This document shows, piece by piece, positions 52,265 to 60,886 of a DNA stretch of 64,000 nucleotides; the stretch's first letter is position 1, and every line of letters starts with the position of its first letter. Position numbers and translations under genes: made by a program. The DNA comes from Streptomyces aurantiogriseus. Its GTDB lineage: Bacteria; Actinomycetota; Actinomycetes; Streptomycetales; Streptomycetaceae. The notes beneath the pieces were generated by a model. That model did not search any database. It had not been told where the DNA came from and saw only the letters and a list, made by a program, of their open reading frames with translations. Location: NCBI RefSeq assembly GCF_014649375.1, contig NZ_BMSX01000005.1, positions 62,001 to 126,000 of the forward strand. The letters run 5' to 3'.

Positions 52265-53218
52265 CTACCTGCAGAGGTTTCGCTGCGTGCCGAGTCCGGT
52301 GATCTCGCTCTCCATCACATCGCCCGCGCGCAGGAACCGGCCGTAGTGCGAGCCGTTGCCCTGCGGAGAGCCGGTGATGATCATGTCGCCCGGCTGCAGC
52401 GTCACCCGGTGCGAGATGTACGAGATGAGGGCGGCCACCCCGAAGATCATGTCGTTGGTGTTGCCCTTCTGCATGACCTTGCCGTTGAGCCGGAGCGTGA
52501 TGTCCAGGTCCTGCGGGTCGGGCACGAAGCGCGCCGGCACGAGGTAGGGGCCCGTGGGGTAGAACGTGGGCTGGTTCTTCGCCCGCATCCAGTCGGTGCC
52601 CATCATCGGGATGTCCGGTCGCGGCACCAGGCTGCGCGTCGTCAGGTCGTTGCAGATGGTGTACCCGGCGACATGGTCCAGTGCCTCGTCACGGCTCACC
52701 TCGCGTGTCTCGCGCCCGATGACCACGCCCAACTCGAGTTCCCAGTCGTGGTTCTCACCGATGGAGGGCAGGATGACGTCGTCGTACGGGCCGCTGATCG
52801 CGGACGGGACGCCCACCCACACGTACGGCTCACCGTGCGCGGCACGTTCGTCCATCTCCCGGGCGGCCTGCTCGCGCAGTTCCTCCTCCGTGGCGCCCGC
52901 CTTCCCCAGGCGGTGCGCCACGGTGATCTGGATGACGTGCTCGCGGTAGTTGGCCCCGGCGCCGAAGATCTGGCCCGGCGGCTGGACCGGGGCGAGCACC
53001 GTGAGCTCCCCGACCGGCCGCCCGTCGCCCTCGGGTGCGTCGGCGAGGGACTGGAGCACCTCCAGGGAGGTGTCCCAGTCGGCCAGCAGGTCCGACGTGG
53101 TCGTGGCTTCGGGCAGGACGGTCCGGGTGTCGTACACCCGGTCGTCCACGACGATGCCGGGGAACGGACCGGACTGTCCGTCGGCGAACGTTCCCAGCGA
53201 GAAGGGGGTCTGGCTCAT
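52265..53218 (-). CDS. FAH-family hydrolase in the TetR block
   Basis: The 317-residue protein has FGAGANYREHV near residue 86, metal Glu pair in HDWELELGVVIG (about residues 160-162), ICNDLTTRSLVPR and the late GDMIITGSPQGNG. It belongs to the larger FAH family acting on ring-cleavage products. It is last in cupin-AACS-FAH, six bases after the ligase gene. Together with the second FAH (55761) it should release a short 3-oxo acid, fitting the neighbouring acetoacetate-CoA ligase. Confidence 0.9.
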   Translation of the reverse strand: MSQTPFSLGTFADGQSGPFPGIVVDDRVYDTRTVLPEATTTSDLLADWDTSLEVLQSLADAPEGDGRPVGELTVLAPVQPPGQIFGAGANYREHVIQITVAHRLGKAGATEEELREQAAREMDERAAHGEPYVWVGVPSAISGPYDDVILPSIGENHDWELELGVVIGRETREVSRDEALDHVAGYTICNDLTTRSLVPRPDIPMMGTDWMRAKNQPTFYPTGPYLVPARFVPDPQDLDITLRLNGKVMQKGNTNDMIFGVAALISYISHRVTLQPGDMIITGSPQGNGSHYGRFLRAGDVMESEITGLGTQRNLCR

Positions 53219-53225
53219 GGTTTCC

Positions 53226-55169
53226 TCATGCTTTCCGGCGGGTGTGGGCGAACTCCGCGTATTCCTGGAGCAGCGCGCTGTCGTCCACCGCGCCCAGGTC
53301 CACGACGTCGCTCAGGGAGGCTCCCTGCAGCAGGCGCTTGACCGGCACCTCTATCTTCTTTCCCGTGCGGGTGTGCGGGATCCCGCGCATGGGCACGACC
53401 TCGTCGGGCACGTGCCGCGGTGACAGCTCCTCCCGGAGCACCTGGTTGACGCGCCGCGCCACCGCTTCGGGGTCGGCGTCCTCCTGGAGGGCGACGAACA
53501 GCGGCATGTAATAGGCGTCTTCGCCCAGTTCGGCGCCCACGACGAGGGCTTCGCGCACCTCGGGCAGCGCCTCGACGACCCGGTAGATGTCCGCCGGCCC
53601 CATGCGCACGCCCTGCCGGTTCAGGGTGGAGTCCGAGCGGCCGTGGATCACACTGCTGCCGTCAGGCTCGAACTCGATGAAGTCCCCGTGCCGCCAGGCT
53701 CCGGCGTACACGGAGAAGTAGCTCTCCCGATAGCGCCGGCCGTCGGGGTCGTTCCAGAAGCGGAGCGGCATCGAGGGCATCGGCTGCGTGATCACCAGCT
53801 CGCCCCGCTCGCCGACCACGGGCTTGCCGTCCTCGTCCCAGGCTTCGACACAGACGCCCAGGGCCGGTGCCTGGATGCGCCCCACGCGGACGGGCAGCGT
53901 GGGGGCTCCGCCGACGAAGATCGAGCACACGTCGGTGCCGCCGCTCATGGAGGTCAGCCACACGTCGCCGAGCCGGTCGTGGACCCAACGGAAACCGTCG
54001 GTGGACAGCGGTGATCCGGTCACCTGCACCGTCCGCAGTGCCCCGGTCTCAGGGGCGAGACCGGCCTTGAGACAGGCGTGCAGGTATCCGGCACTGACAC
54101 CGAGCGTGTCGACGTCGTGTTCGTCGGCGACACGGAAGACGCGCCCCAGGTCGGGGCGGACCGGGTTCCCGTCCAGCAGAACGATCGTGGCGCCGACCGC
54201 GAGCCCGGAGACCAGCATGTTCCACACCACCCAGCTGGTACTGGCGACGTTGAGGAAGCGGTCGCCGACCCGTAGGTCCGAGTGCAGCCGCAGGACCTTG
54301 AGGTGTTCCAGGAGGACACCTCCATGGCCGTGCACGATGCCCTTGGGTGCCCCGGTGGTACCGGAGGAGAACAGCACCCACAGCGGGTGGTCGAAGGGCA
54401 GTTCGTCGAACTCCGGCTCGCCTCCTCCAGCCGTGACCGTGCCCCAGAGCGACACGGGGCGGTCCGCCGTGGGCAGGCTTCCGAAGTGGAGATGATCGAC
54501 CCAGAGCACGTGCTCCACCGACGGCAGCCGGTCGATCACGGTGCGCATCTCGTCCGTGCGCTCGTGCCTCCGCCCGCCGTAGTGGTAGCCGTCCGTGAGG
54601 ATCAGGACCTTGGGCTCCAGCTGGGCGAACCGCGAGAGCACCCCGTCCGCGCCGAACTCCGGGGAGCACACCGACCACACGGCCCCCACCGCGGCACAGG
54701 CGAGGAGCCCCACGACCGCCTCCGCACGGTTGGGCAGGACGGCGGCCACCCGGTCGCCGTGGGCCACGCCCATCCGGCGCAGCGCGGCGGAGAGGGCGGC
54801 GACCTGGCCGCGCAGTTCGGCTCGCGAGACCTTGTGGGACGTGCCGTCGTCGTCCACGACGACGAGCGCCTCGCCCGGGCAGCGGCGCAGCACATGCTCG
54901 GCGTAGTTCACGGTACGGCCGGGAAACCACGTGCCTCCGGGCATCTCCCGGGGAGCCACCGGGCCGGTCGGGGTACCACCGAGTCGTACGTCCTCGAACT
55001 CGGCGACCGACTCCCAGAACCGGCCCAGGTCCCGCGTCGACCAGCGCCAGAGAGCGAGGTAGTCGCCGCCGCCGTCGTAGTCCTTCAGCCCACGGCGGTA
55101 GCGAGCCAGTTCGCTACCCTCCTGCCGGGTACGGCTCGGCGTCCACAGGATGTCGTGCGCGGTGCTCAT
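53226..55169 (-). CDS. Acetoacetate-CoA ligase
   Basis: The 647-residue ANL enzyme has the acetoacetyl-CoA synthetase layout: a long N-terminal region with ALWRWSTRDLGRFWESVAEF, ATP motif LFSSGTTGAPKGIVHG near residue 270, the AACS-specific SGGTDVCSIFVGG near residue 405, and the C-terminal RTGKKIEVPVKRLLQG with the catalytic Lys. It activates acetoacetate with ATP, doing for this block what ScoAB does at 16.6-18 kb. Its start overlaps the small-cupin stop by ATGA. Confidence 0.93.
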   Translation of the reverse strand: MSTAHDILWTPSRTRQEGSELARYRRGLKDYDGGGDYLALWRWSTRDLGRFWESVAEFEDVRLGGTPTGPVAPREMPGGTWFPGRTVNYAEHVLRRCPGEALVVVDDDGTSHKVSRAELRGQVAALSAALRRMGVAHGDRVAAVLPNRAEAVVGLLACAAVGAVWSVCSPEFGADGVLSRFAQLEPKVLILTDGYHYGGRRHERTDEMRTVIDRLPSVEHVLWVDHLHFGSLPTADRPVSLWGTVTAGGGEPEFDELPFDHPLWVLFSSGTTGAPKGIVHGHGGVLLEHLKVLRLHSDLRVGDRFLNVASTSWVVWNMLVSGLAVGATIVLLDGNPVRPDLGRVFRVADEHDVDTLGVSAGYLHACLKAGLAPETGALRTVQVTGSPLSTDGFRWVHDRLGDVWLTSMSGGTDVCSIFVGGAPTLPVRVGRIQAPALGVCVEAWDEDGKPVVGERGELVITQPMPSMPLRFWNDPDGRRYRESYFSVYAGAWRHGDFIEFEPDGSSVIHGRSDSTLNRQGVRMGPADIYRVVEALPEVREALVVGAELGEDAYYMPLFVALQEDADPEAVARRVNQVLREELSPRHVPDEVVPMRGIPHTRTGKKIEVPVKRLLQGASLSDVVDLGAVDDSALLQEYAEFAHTRRKA

Positions 55170-55744
55170 GAGACAGCGGTGTCGACGGGCAGGGCACCGA
55201 TGAGGACGAAGGCCACGCGGCAGGTCGTGTCACCGCGGTTGGACCAGGAGTGGCTCGTGCCTCGCTGGATGATCACGTCACCGGCCCTGGCGAGGGTCTC
55301 TCCCTCGTCCGTCAGCAGCCATATCTCGCCCTCGAGGACGAGGGCGTAGTCCAGGCTGTCGGTGCGGTGGAACCAGAAGTGGCGGTCGCCGGCGGAGGGG
55401 GGCGCGGCGTCGCGGGCGTGTTCGCCGTCGATGGCGTCGAAGAGGGAGTCGGCGGCGGCGTCGGTGTAGGCGCTGTCGGGCGGGAAGCTCGCGATCCGGA
55501 AGACCGTTCCTCCGAGCTTGGGGTACATCGGCACCTGGACGTCGGCGGAGGCCGCGTCCTGGTTGCCGTCGTTGCTGACATCGCCCGGTTCGGTCTGCCA
55601 GGGGACGATCGCGCCGAACCCTTCGACGGTGTCGGACGCGAAGACGTGGGGAGCCGGGCCGTCGCTGATGACGGTGGAGCGGCCGTCGGCGGTGTGGCCG
55701 GTCACGATGCGCCGCACCGGCTTGATGGCGTGCGGGTTGGTCAT
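55166..55744 (-). CDS. Cupin-domain protein
   Basis: The 192-residue single-cupin protein has its barrel at residues ~110-180, with SLDYALVLEGEIWLLTD and RAGDVIIQRGTSHSWSN. The first His pair of the classic motif is partly replaced by RHFWFHRTDS, so metal binding is uncertain. Similar proteins stand next to aromatic-degradation genes in actinobacteria without a proven role. It is coupled to the acetoacetate-CoA ligase and lies 16 bp after the FAH gene. Confidence 0.85.
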   Translation of the reverse strand: MTNPHAIKPVRRIVTGHTADGRSTVISDGPAPHVFASDTVEGFGAIVPWQTEPGDVSNDGNQDAASADVQVPMYPKLGGTVFRIASFPPDSAYTDAAADSLFDAIDGEHARDAAPPSAGDRHFWFHRTDSLDYALVLEGEIWLLTDEGETLARAGDVIIQRGTSHSWSNRGDTTCRVAFVLIGALPVDTAVS

Positions 55745-55760
55745 CTGTCTTGTCCCGTCG

Positions 55761-56780
55761 TCAGTTCGCCGACGTACCGAAGGGGTACGGGCGGGGCTCG
55801 GGCCACCAGGGGGCCTGGTCCGGCTCGGCGCTCATGCGGTTGCGCAGGACACCGACGCCTTCCAGCTCGAGTTCGACGACGTCTCCGGGCGACAGCCGCC
55901 GGTCGATTTCCAGGCCGGAGCCGTTGGGGAGGGTGCCGGAGCCTATGAGGTCGCCGGGCTGAAGCCTGTCGCTGATGGAGACGTAGGCGAGCAGCTCTTC
56001 CGGCGTGTAGATCATTCCCTCGGCACTGGTCTCGCTCCAGACCTCGCCGTTGACGCGGACAACACCCTTGAGTCCGTCGACGGACGGCAACTCGTCGACG
56101 GTCGTGATCCACGGACCGATGCCATACGCGTAGTCCTTGCACTTCTGCGGGCCCATGCCCATGCCCATCTCGGGCCCCTGGACGTCACGGGCGCTGAAGT
56201 CGTTGAAGATCGTGACGCCGAACAGGTGGGCGCGGGCGTCGTCGGGGGTCAGGTTGCGGCCCGCGGCCGCGACGACGAGGCCCATCTCCAGTTCGTAGTC
56301 GACGAATTCGGAGTAGCCCGGGTAGGGAATCTCCTCGTCGTGGCCGTAGACCACTCCGGTGGATCCCTTGAAGTAGCCGGGCGTCTTGAACAGTTGGGGG
56401 TTGGGCAGTCCGCCGCCCACCTTCTCCGAGAACCCCTTCATGTGCGCTGGGAAGGTCAGTCCGTCACGGATGACCGGCGGGTCGACGGCCGCCACCCAGG
56501 ACAGCCCCTCGATCGGCAGCGAAGCGTCGTCGTCGGCCCGGTCCACGGCCCAGTGGGCGGCGTCGAGGAACGCCGGCCCGGCGGCGATGGCGGCGGCCAT
56601 GCTCGACGGGAAGTGGGCCGCGGCCAGTCGGCGGGCCGCCTCCGGCGTCGCGCGCTGTGCCTGCCTGCCCAGGGCATAGGCCCTGGCCAGGTCGACGACC
56701 CTGCCCTCGTCGGGCCGCACGGCGACGAGCCTGATCTGCTCGCCGTCGGGGGAAGGTGTTGAGATCCGGCCCAGCTTCAT
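55761..56780 (-). CDS. FAH-family protein, first gene of the TetR-divergent operon
   Basis: The 339-residue protein has FPAHMKGFSEKVGGG near residue 115, metal Glu pair in FVDYELEMGLVV (about residues 165-167), FNDFSARDVQGPEMGMGMGP, and GDLIGSGTLPNGSG. The last two motifs mark the FAH subgroup near true fumarylacetoacetases. The ATG at 56780 has GGAG eight bases upstream, and the frame upstream of it is not used. It is divergent from the TetR gene, with box S3 between them, and begins FAH-cupin-AACS-FAH. Confidence 0.9.
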   Translation of the reverse strand: MKLGRISTPSPDGEQIRLVAVRPDEGRVVDLARAYALGRQAQRATPEAARRLAAAHFPSSMAAAIAAGPAFLDAAHWAVDRADDDASLPIEGLSWVAAVDPPVIRDGLTFPAHMKGFSEKVGGGLPNPQLFKTPGYFKGSTGVVYGHDEEIPYPGYSEFVDYELEMGLVVAAAGRNLTPDDARAHLFGVTIFNDFSARDVQGPEMGMGMGPQKCKDYAYGIGPWITTVDELPSVDGLKGVVRVNGEVWSETSAEGMIYTPEELLAYVSISDRLQPGDLIGSGTLPNGSGLEIDRRLSPGDVVELELEGVGVLRNRMSAEPDQAPWWPEPRPYPFGTSAN

Positions 56781-56799
56781 GTGTGCAGCTCCTCTATCT

Positions 56800-56821
56800 A
56801 TCCGAAACGTTTCGTATCGTA
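56800..56821. promoter_or_regulatory. TetR-regulon box S3 (CGAAACGTTTCG palindrome)
   Basis: The perfect palindrome CGAAACGTTTCG is at 56803-56814, extended by TATCGTAT on one side. It is the most symmetrical of the seven boxes and lies between the divergent FAH and TetR genes, the expected place of an autoregulatory operator. Confidence 0.7.
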
Positions 56822-56893
56822 TGGCGAACAAATTGCCTTGTCGATCCCTTGCTGGCATGGGGATTGAGGCCGTGCGTGGGGTAGTTTGACTTC

Positions 56894-57493
56894 GTGGCTG
56901 TACGAAGCGAATCGAGTCGTCGAGCGATTCTCGACGCGACCATGGACCTCCTTGTCCGCGACGGCAGGCGCGCCATCACGGTGCAGAAACTGACCATGGA
57001 GGCGATCGCCAAGCGGGCCAAGGTCAGCAAGGCGACGATCTACCGGTGGTGGCCGAACAAGGCCGCGGTCGTCATCGACGCCTTCATGGAGAACCACCTG
57101 GCGCACACCCGCATCCCCGAAGGGGTGCCGGTCCGCGAGGCCCTCCTGACGCACCTCAAGTCGCTGATCTCCCGCTACGCCGGCCCGCAGGGCAAGCTGG
57201 TCGCCCAGATCATCGCCGAGGGGCAGTACGACCCCGAGACGATGGCCAACTTCCGCGCGCGGTTCTGGCAGGAGCGCGCCGCGGCCGTCGAGAAGCTGAT
57301 GCGCAGGGGAATCGACGAGGGCGTCTTCCGGTCCGACCTCGATCCGGCGTCGGCAGCCCAGATGTTCTACGCCCCGGTCTACTTCCACCTCCTCTTCGGC
57401 GGCGTCCCGCTCGACGACGCGCTCGCGGAACAGCTCGTGGACCTGGGGATCCGCGGCCTGGCAGCGCATCCGTCGCCGGACGAGGAGTCCTGA
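56894..57493 (+). CDS. TetR-family regulator, likely master regulator of the 50-63 kb block
   Basis: The 199-residue protein has an N-terminal TetR HTH (ESSRRAILDATMDLLV, then MEAIAKRAKVSKATIYRWWPNKAAV) and a C-terminal helical ligand domain of the TetR_C_11/AcrR-like type. The GTG at 56894 has no ribosome site; a TAGTTT hexamer six bases upstream suggests a leaderless message. It is divergent from the FAH operon, with the palindromic box S3 between. Related boxes sit before six other transcription starts in the block. A ring-cleavage or CoA-ester intermediate is a plausible ligand. Confidence 0.93.
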   Translation: MAVRSESSRRAILDATMDLLVRDGRRAITVQKLTMEAIAKRAKVSKATIYRWWPNKAAVVIDAFMENHLAHTRIPEGVPVREALLTHLKSLISRYAGPQGKLVAQIIAEGQYDPETMANFRARFWQERAAAVEKLMRRGIDEGVFRSDLDPASAAQMFYAPVYFHLLFGGVPLDDALAEQLVDLGIRGLAAHPSPDEES

Positions 57494-57547
57494 GCCCCTC
57501 CGCCCGGCGGCGTGCCGAGCGCACCGCGGCACCTCGGGCCCGGGGGG

Positions 57548-58486
57548 TCACACCGGCGGTGCGATGAACAATCCCCGGTCCGGGTCGTTGAACATCTCCC
57601 TGGACACGAAGTCGTTCATCGGGTTGGAAGTCCCCCACACGTCCGAGGTCTCCGGGTCCTCGGTGCTGTACAGGTGGGGGTGCCAGGTGTCCTCGTCGAG
57701 GGTCTCCAGCTCCGTGGTGTACTCCATGGTGTTGCCGTTGGGGTCGTGGAAGTACGTGAAGGTGTTGTCCCCGGCGCGATGCCGTCCGGGCCCCCAGACC
57801 TTGTGGATCCCGTCGCGCATCAGGCGCCCGCTGCCGCGCATGTACTCCTCCAGGCCACGCATCTCGAAGGACGCGTGGTGCAGCGAGACATGGGGACAGC
57901 GTGCGATCGCCATGCTGTGGTGCTGGGGGTTGCAGCGCAGGAACCACATGATCCCGCCGAGCTGCGGGTGCACATTGGTGTCCGAGAGCCGGAAGTCCAG
58001 GTACTTCTCGTAGAAGGCCATCATGCGCTCGGGCTCCGGGGAGTTGAGCACGACGTGGGACAGCCGCACCGGGATGTCCTCGCGCTCCTCGATCCTGCGG
58101 TGGGTGCGGGCGGCCACCTCGGTGGAGATCTCGATGGTCCGCCCCTCCACGTCGAAGAACCGGAAGCCGTAGCCGCCGCCGGGCGTCTGGAGCGTGTCCG
58201 GCTCGCTGACCAGCTTCACGCCGTCGGTGGCGAGGCGGGTGGCGAGACCGTCCACTGCGGCACGGTCGGCGGCACCGAAGGAGACCAGGTCGAGGCGCTT
58301 GTCCTGGGAACGGCGGACCCGGACGACGTACTGCTCGGGCGAGCCCTCGGCGGCGAAGTAGGTGACATCGCCGTCGGAACCGACCTTGGTCAGCCCCCAC
58401 TGCTGCTCGTAGAAGGCGACCTGCTTGTCGTAGTCCTGAACTGCGATGTCGACGTGCCGAAGGTGGGTGATGGGCTGGTCGGGCAT
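57548..58486 (-). CDS. Type-I extradiol (VOC) dioxygenase
   Basis: The 312-residue protein has two VOC modules. Module 2 holds the metal ligands His144 (RLSHVVLNS), His204 (VSLHHASFEM) and Glu255 (NTMEYTTE). It resembles catechol/2,3-dihydroxybiphenyl dioxygenases but is diverged from HpaD. It likely opens the dihydroxylated ring made by the adjacent hydroxylase. The ATG at 58486 follows AGGAG. It is 42 bp downstream of the hydroxylase gene, so the two are one operon. Confidence 0.9.
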   Translation of the reverse strand: MPDQPITHLRHVDIAVQDYDKQVAFYEQQWGLTKVGSDGDVTYFAAEGSPEQYVVRVRRSQDKRLDLVSFGAADRAAVDGLATRLATDGVKLVSEPDTLQTPGGGYGFRFFDVEGRTIEISTEVAARTHRRIEEREDIPVRLSHVVLNSPEPERMMAFYEKYLDFRLSDTNVHPQLGGIMWFLRCNPQHHSMAIARCPHVSLHHASFEMRGLEEYMRGSGRLMRDGIHKVWGPGRHRAGDNTFTYFHDPNGNTMEYTTELETLDEDTWHPHLYSTEDPETSDVWGTSNPMNDFVSREMFNDPDRGLFIAPPV

Positions 58487-58528
58487 GGTGAACTCCTGTG
58501 GGGGAAACAGTGTCTGCACGCGGGCGGG

Positions 58529-60064
58529 TCAGTGCTGTGCGGTGGTCTCTTGCCGCGGCGGGCTCATCTCGCGCCGGGGTTCCAGGGCGCCCGCGAAGGG
58601 CAGGAGCCGGAGCAGCGCTTCGAGCTGTTCGGGGGTGTGTGCCGTCCCGAGCACATAGCGGTCGGGACGGACCAGGACGGCAGGGGCCTCGACCGACGTG
58701 AGCAGTTGGCCGACGTGCTGGGGGGAGGTCAGTACGGCGACCTCGGGCTCCTCCTCCAGCGCCTTGCGTACGGGGTCGGGCAGCCCGGCCTGCAGTTCGG
58801 GCGTGGCCGCGAGCAGGAACCGGCGTCCCACGAGGTCGTCGAGACGTGTCCCGTCAGGCAGCATCGGCTGCATCGAGAGACGTCCGCCGTGCGGGTCGGC
58901 GGGGCCCGTGTGCACACCCGGGCCCAGGGCCGGTGCCGGCGGGTAGCTGTCGGCCGGATTGGCGCGGATGTGGGCGTCCCGCCGGGCAGCCATCACGGGG
59001 TCGGTGGTCTGGACGAGTCCGGCCATCGTCGCCGCCTGCTGGACCCAGTACCTGGCGTGGTCCTTGCGTTCGGACTCGTAGGTGTCGAGGAGGGACTCGG
59101 GGGCTCTGCCACGTGAGACGAGCCGGATCTTCCACACCAGGTTGGCCACGTCCCGCAGGCCGGCGCACAGTCCCTGGCCGAACAGCGGAGGTGCCAGGTG
59201 AGCGGCGTCACCCGCGAGGAACACATTGCCGACCCGCCATGACGTGGCCAGCCGTGCGCGGAAGGTGTAGATGACGCTGCGGTCGGGTTCGAAGTTCTGC
59301 GGCGTGAGAACACCTCGGCTCAACCGGGCGATGCCCGCCGGTGTGACGATCTCCTCCGGGTCGTCTCCGGGGAGGACTTTGAACTCCATGCGCACCCGGT
59401 CACCGGGAAGCCTGATCCAGAGCGCGGGACGGGTGTGCCGGCCGAGGAAGACCATGTCACCCTCGATCCCCGCCGTCCCTCGCAGGTGTCCGTCGACGAC
59501 GAGCCACGGATCGTCGGTGCCGAGGTTCTCGCCGGGTATCCCGAGCGCGCGCCTGACGGTCGAGGTGGCGCCGTCACAGGCGATGACCCATCGCGCGGTG
59601 AGTGTCCGTGTCGTCCCCTCCGGTGTACGGACGGTGCAGCGGACCGAGTCATCACCTTGCTGGATGTCCAGCAGCGTGGTGCCGACCCGGAGTTCCACAT
59701 CGGCGAGCCGTGCCACTTCGGCGCGCAGCAGCCCGTCGACCTCAGGCTGATGGAACAGGACCTCCGAGTGCCATGCCTGCGGACCCATCTGCCCCGTGGC
59801 ATGGGACACCAGAGTCTCGCCCGCCTCGTTCTCCATACGGTAGTCGCACATCGGTTTGACCCGGGCGGAGAGCTCCTCTCCCAGGCCCATGGCCTGGAAG
59901 GAACGCACGGTCTCACCGTCGAAGTGCACGGCCCGCGCTTGTCGCCACAGCTCGGGCTCGCGTTCGATCCCCACGGCCCGCACACCGGCATGGCCCAGCA
60001 ACGCAAGGGCCATCACCCCGACGGGTCCACCACCGACAACGATGACTTCACAGTCCTGTGACAC
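58529..60064 (-). CDS. FAD-dependent aromatic hydroxylase (MhpA-like, group A)
   Basis: The 511-residue protein has GGGPVGVMALALLGHAG at the N-terminus, the DG motif (ACDGATSTVRRALG) near residue 165, and GNVFLAGDAAHLAPPLFGQG near residue 275. It has a short C-terminal domain ending in the thioredoxin-like VRPDRYVLGTA. It hydroxylates a phenolic substrate, probably 3-hydroxyphenyl-propionate-like or another hydroxyaryl acid, to feed the extradiol dioxygenase. The GTG at 60064 follows GGAG. Two tandem copies of box-bearing DNA lie just upstream. Confidence 0.9.
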   Translation of the reverse strand: MSQDCEVIVVGGGPVGVMALALLGHAGVRAVGIEREPELWRQARAVHFDGETVRSFQAMGLGEELSARVKPMCDYRMENEAGETLVSHATGQMGPQAWHSEVLFHQPEVDGLLRAEVARLADVELRVGTTLLDIQQGDDSVRCTVRTPEGTTRTLTARWVIACDGATSTVRRALGIPGENLGTDDPWLVVDGHLRGTAGIEGDMVFLGRHTRPALWIRLPGDRVRMEFKVLPGDDPEEIVTPAGIARLSRGVLTPQNFEPDRSVIYTFRARLATSWRVGNVFLAGDAAHLAPPLFGQGLCAGLRDVANLVWKIRLVSRGRAPESLLDTYESERKDHARYWVQQAATMAGLVQTTDPVMAARRDAHIRANPADSYPPAPALGPGVHTGPADPHGGRLSMQPMLPDGTRLDDLVGRRFLLAATPELQAGLPDPVRKALEEEPEVAVLTSPQHVGQLLTSVEAPAVLVRPDRYVLGTAHTPEQLEALLRLLPFAGALEPRREMSPPRQETTAQH

Positions 60065-60090
60065 CTGAACTCCATTAGCGGCTCTGGTAC

Positions 60091-60110
60091 TTGGACGTAC
60101 CGTTTGGTCT
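60091..60110 (+). promoter_or_regulatory. TetR-regulon box S4 (TTGGACGTACCGTTTGGTCT)
   Basis: Box in repeat copy 1, 27 bases upstream of the hydroxylase GTG at 60064, where a repressor would block transcription initiation. It matches the core ACGnnnCGTTT with G in place of C after CGTTT. Confidence 0.6.
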
Positions 60111-60213
60111 CTGCACCCCTGCGCGTCCGCCGGACGACTGTGCGCTCGGCGTCCGCGGCTCTAGCGGCCCGACGTGTGCCGTGGCACGGCCGGTCCGTCA
60201 GCGGCTCTGGTAC

Positions 60214-60233
60214 TTGGACGTACCGTTTGGTCT
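60214..60233 (+). promoter_or_regulatory. TetR-regulon box S5 (second copy of S4)
   Basis: Identical 20-mer to S4 exactly 123 bases away in repeat copy 2. Paired operators at this distance could allow cooperative binding or looping. Confidence 0.6.
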
Positions 60234-60283
60234 CTGCACCCCCGCGCGTCCGCCGGACGACTGTGCGCTCGGCGTCCGCGGCT

Positions 60284-60886
60284 CTAGCGGCCCGGCGCGT
60301 GCCCTGGCACGGCCGGTCCGTCCACCGCGTCGGTGTCCGCGCCCGCCGGACGGGCGCGGTGCTCCTCGTGGCCGGCTCGTCCGGACAAGCCGCCCGGGAC
60401 CGGATCGCTCCCCTCCGCCGGCTTACCGTCCGCCACCACGATCCGCACCCCCCGCCCGCGGAACTCGGCGATGACGTCGTCACCGCGCCGCACCGTGACC
60501 TCGCAGATCACTGAGCGGCCCTGCCAGGAGCGGGTCACCGCTTCGGCGATCAGGTCGTCACCGAGGTGGCCGGGGCGCCGGAAGGCGATGTCCGCGCTCG
60601 CCGTGACGACCGGCGGACCGAAGCTGTTGACGGCACACGCGAAGGTGGTGTCGGCCAGCGCGAACACGAGCCCTCCGTGCACGATCGCGTGACCGTTGAC
60701 CATGTCCGGCCGGACCCGCATCCGTGCGCGCGCCCGCCCTTCGGCGGCCGAATCGACCTGTATTCCGAGGAGCTCGCGGGTACGGTCCTCGCTGAGCATG
60801 TGGCGCACGCTCTTGGCCACCTGACCGTCCGTGACGCGCCCCGCGTCGTCGCGATGACCGTCGGACGGGAACAGGTCGGGCGTCAT
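60284..60886 (-). CDS. Hotdog-fold acyl-CoA thioesterase (PaaI family)
   Basis: The 200-residue protein has the PaaI-type hotdog core: ARMRVRPDMVNGHAIVHGGLVFALADTTFA is the central region (given here only to place the catalytic Asp, near residue 80), then RRPGHLGDDLIAEA. A ~40-residue C-terminal tail is Pro/Gly-rich and ends inside the tandem repeat, so it may be an extension created by that duplication. PaaI enzymes hydrolyse hydroxyphenylacetyl-CoA and dead-end ring-CoA esters. It overlaps the NMT1-like gene by ATGA. Confidence 0.88.
   Translation of the reverse strand: MTPDLFPSDGHRDDAGRVTDGQVAKSVRHMLSEDRTRELLGIQVDSAAEGRARARMRVRPDMVNGHAIVHGGLVFALADTTFACAVNSFGPPVVTASADIAFRRPGHLGDDLIAEAVTRSWQGRSVICEVTVRRGDDVIAEFRGRGVRIVVADGKPAEGSDPVPGGLSGRAGHEEHRARPAGADTDAVDGPAVPGHAPGR

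Larger units (their letters stand above)
60077..60322 (+). repeat. 123-bp tandem direct repeat, two copies, each with a TetR box
   Basis: Copy 1 (60077-60199) and copy 2 (60200-60322) are nearly identical, with only a few substitutions (for example CCCCTGCG/CCCCCGCG and CGACGTGTGCCGTGG/CGGCGCGTGCCCTGG). The repeat covers the promoter side of the hydroxylase gene. Copy 2 includes the last 39 bases of the thioesterase gene, so the duplication copied a piece of that gene's 3' end. Confidence 0.92.

Noticed and set aside
60013..60483. A frame with repeated peptide units (GTRRAARAADAERTVVRRTR twice) that looks like a repeat protein
   Set aside because: The peptide repeat is only the translation of the 123-bp DNA duplication in a non-coding frame. 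The DNA repeat is promoter sequence plus a thioesterase gene end.
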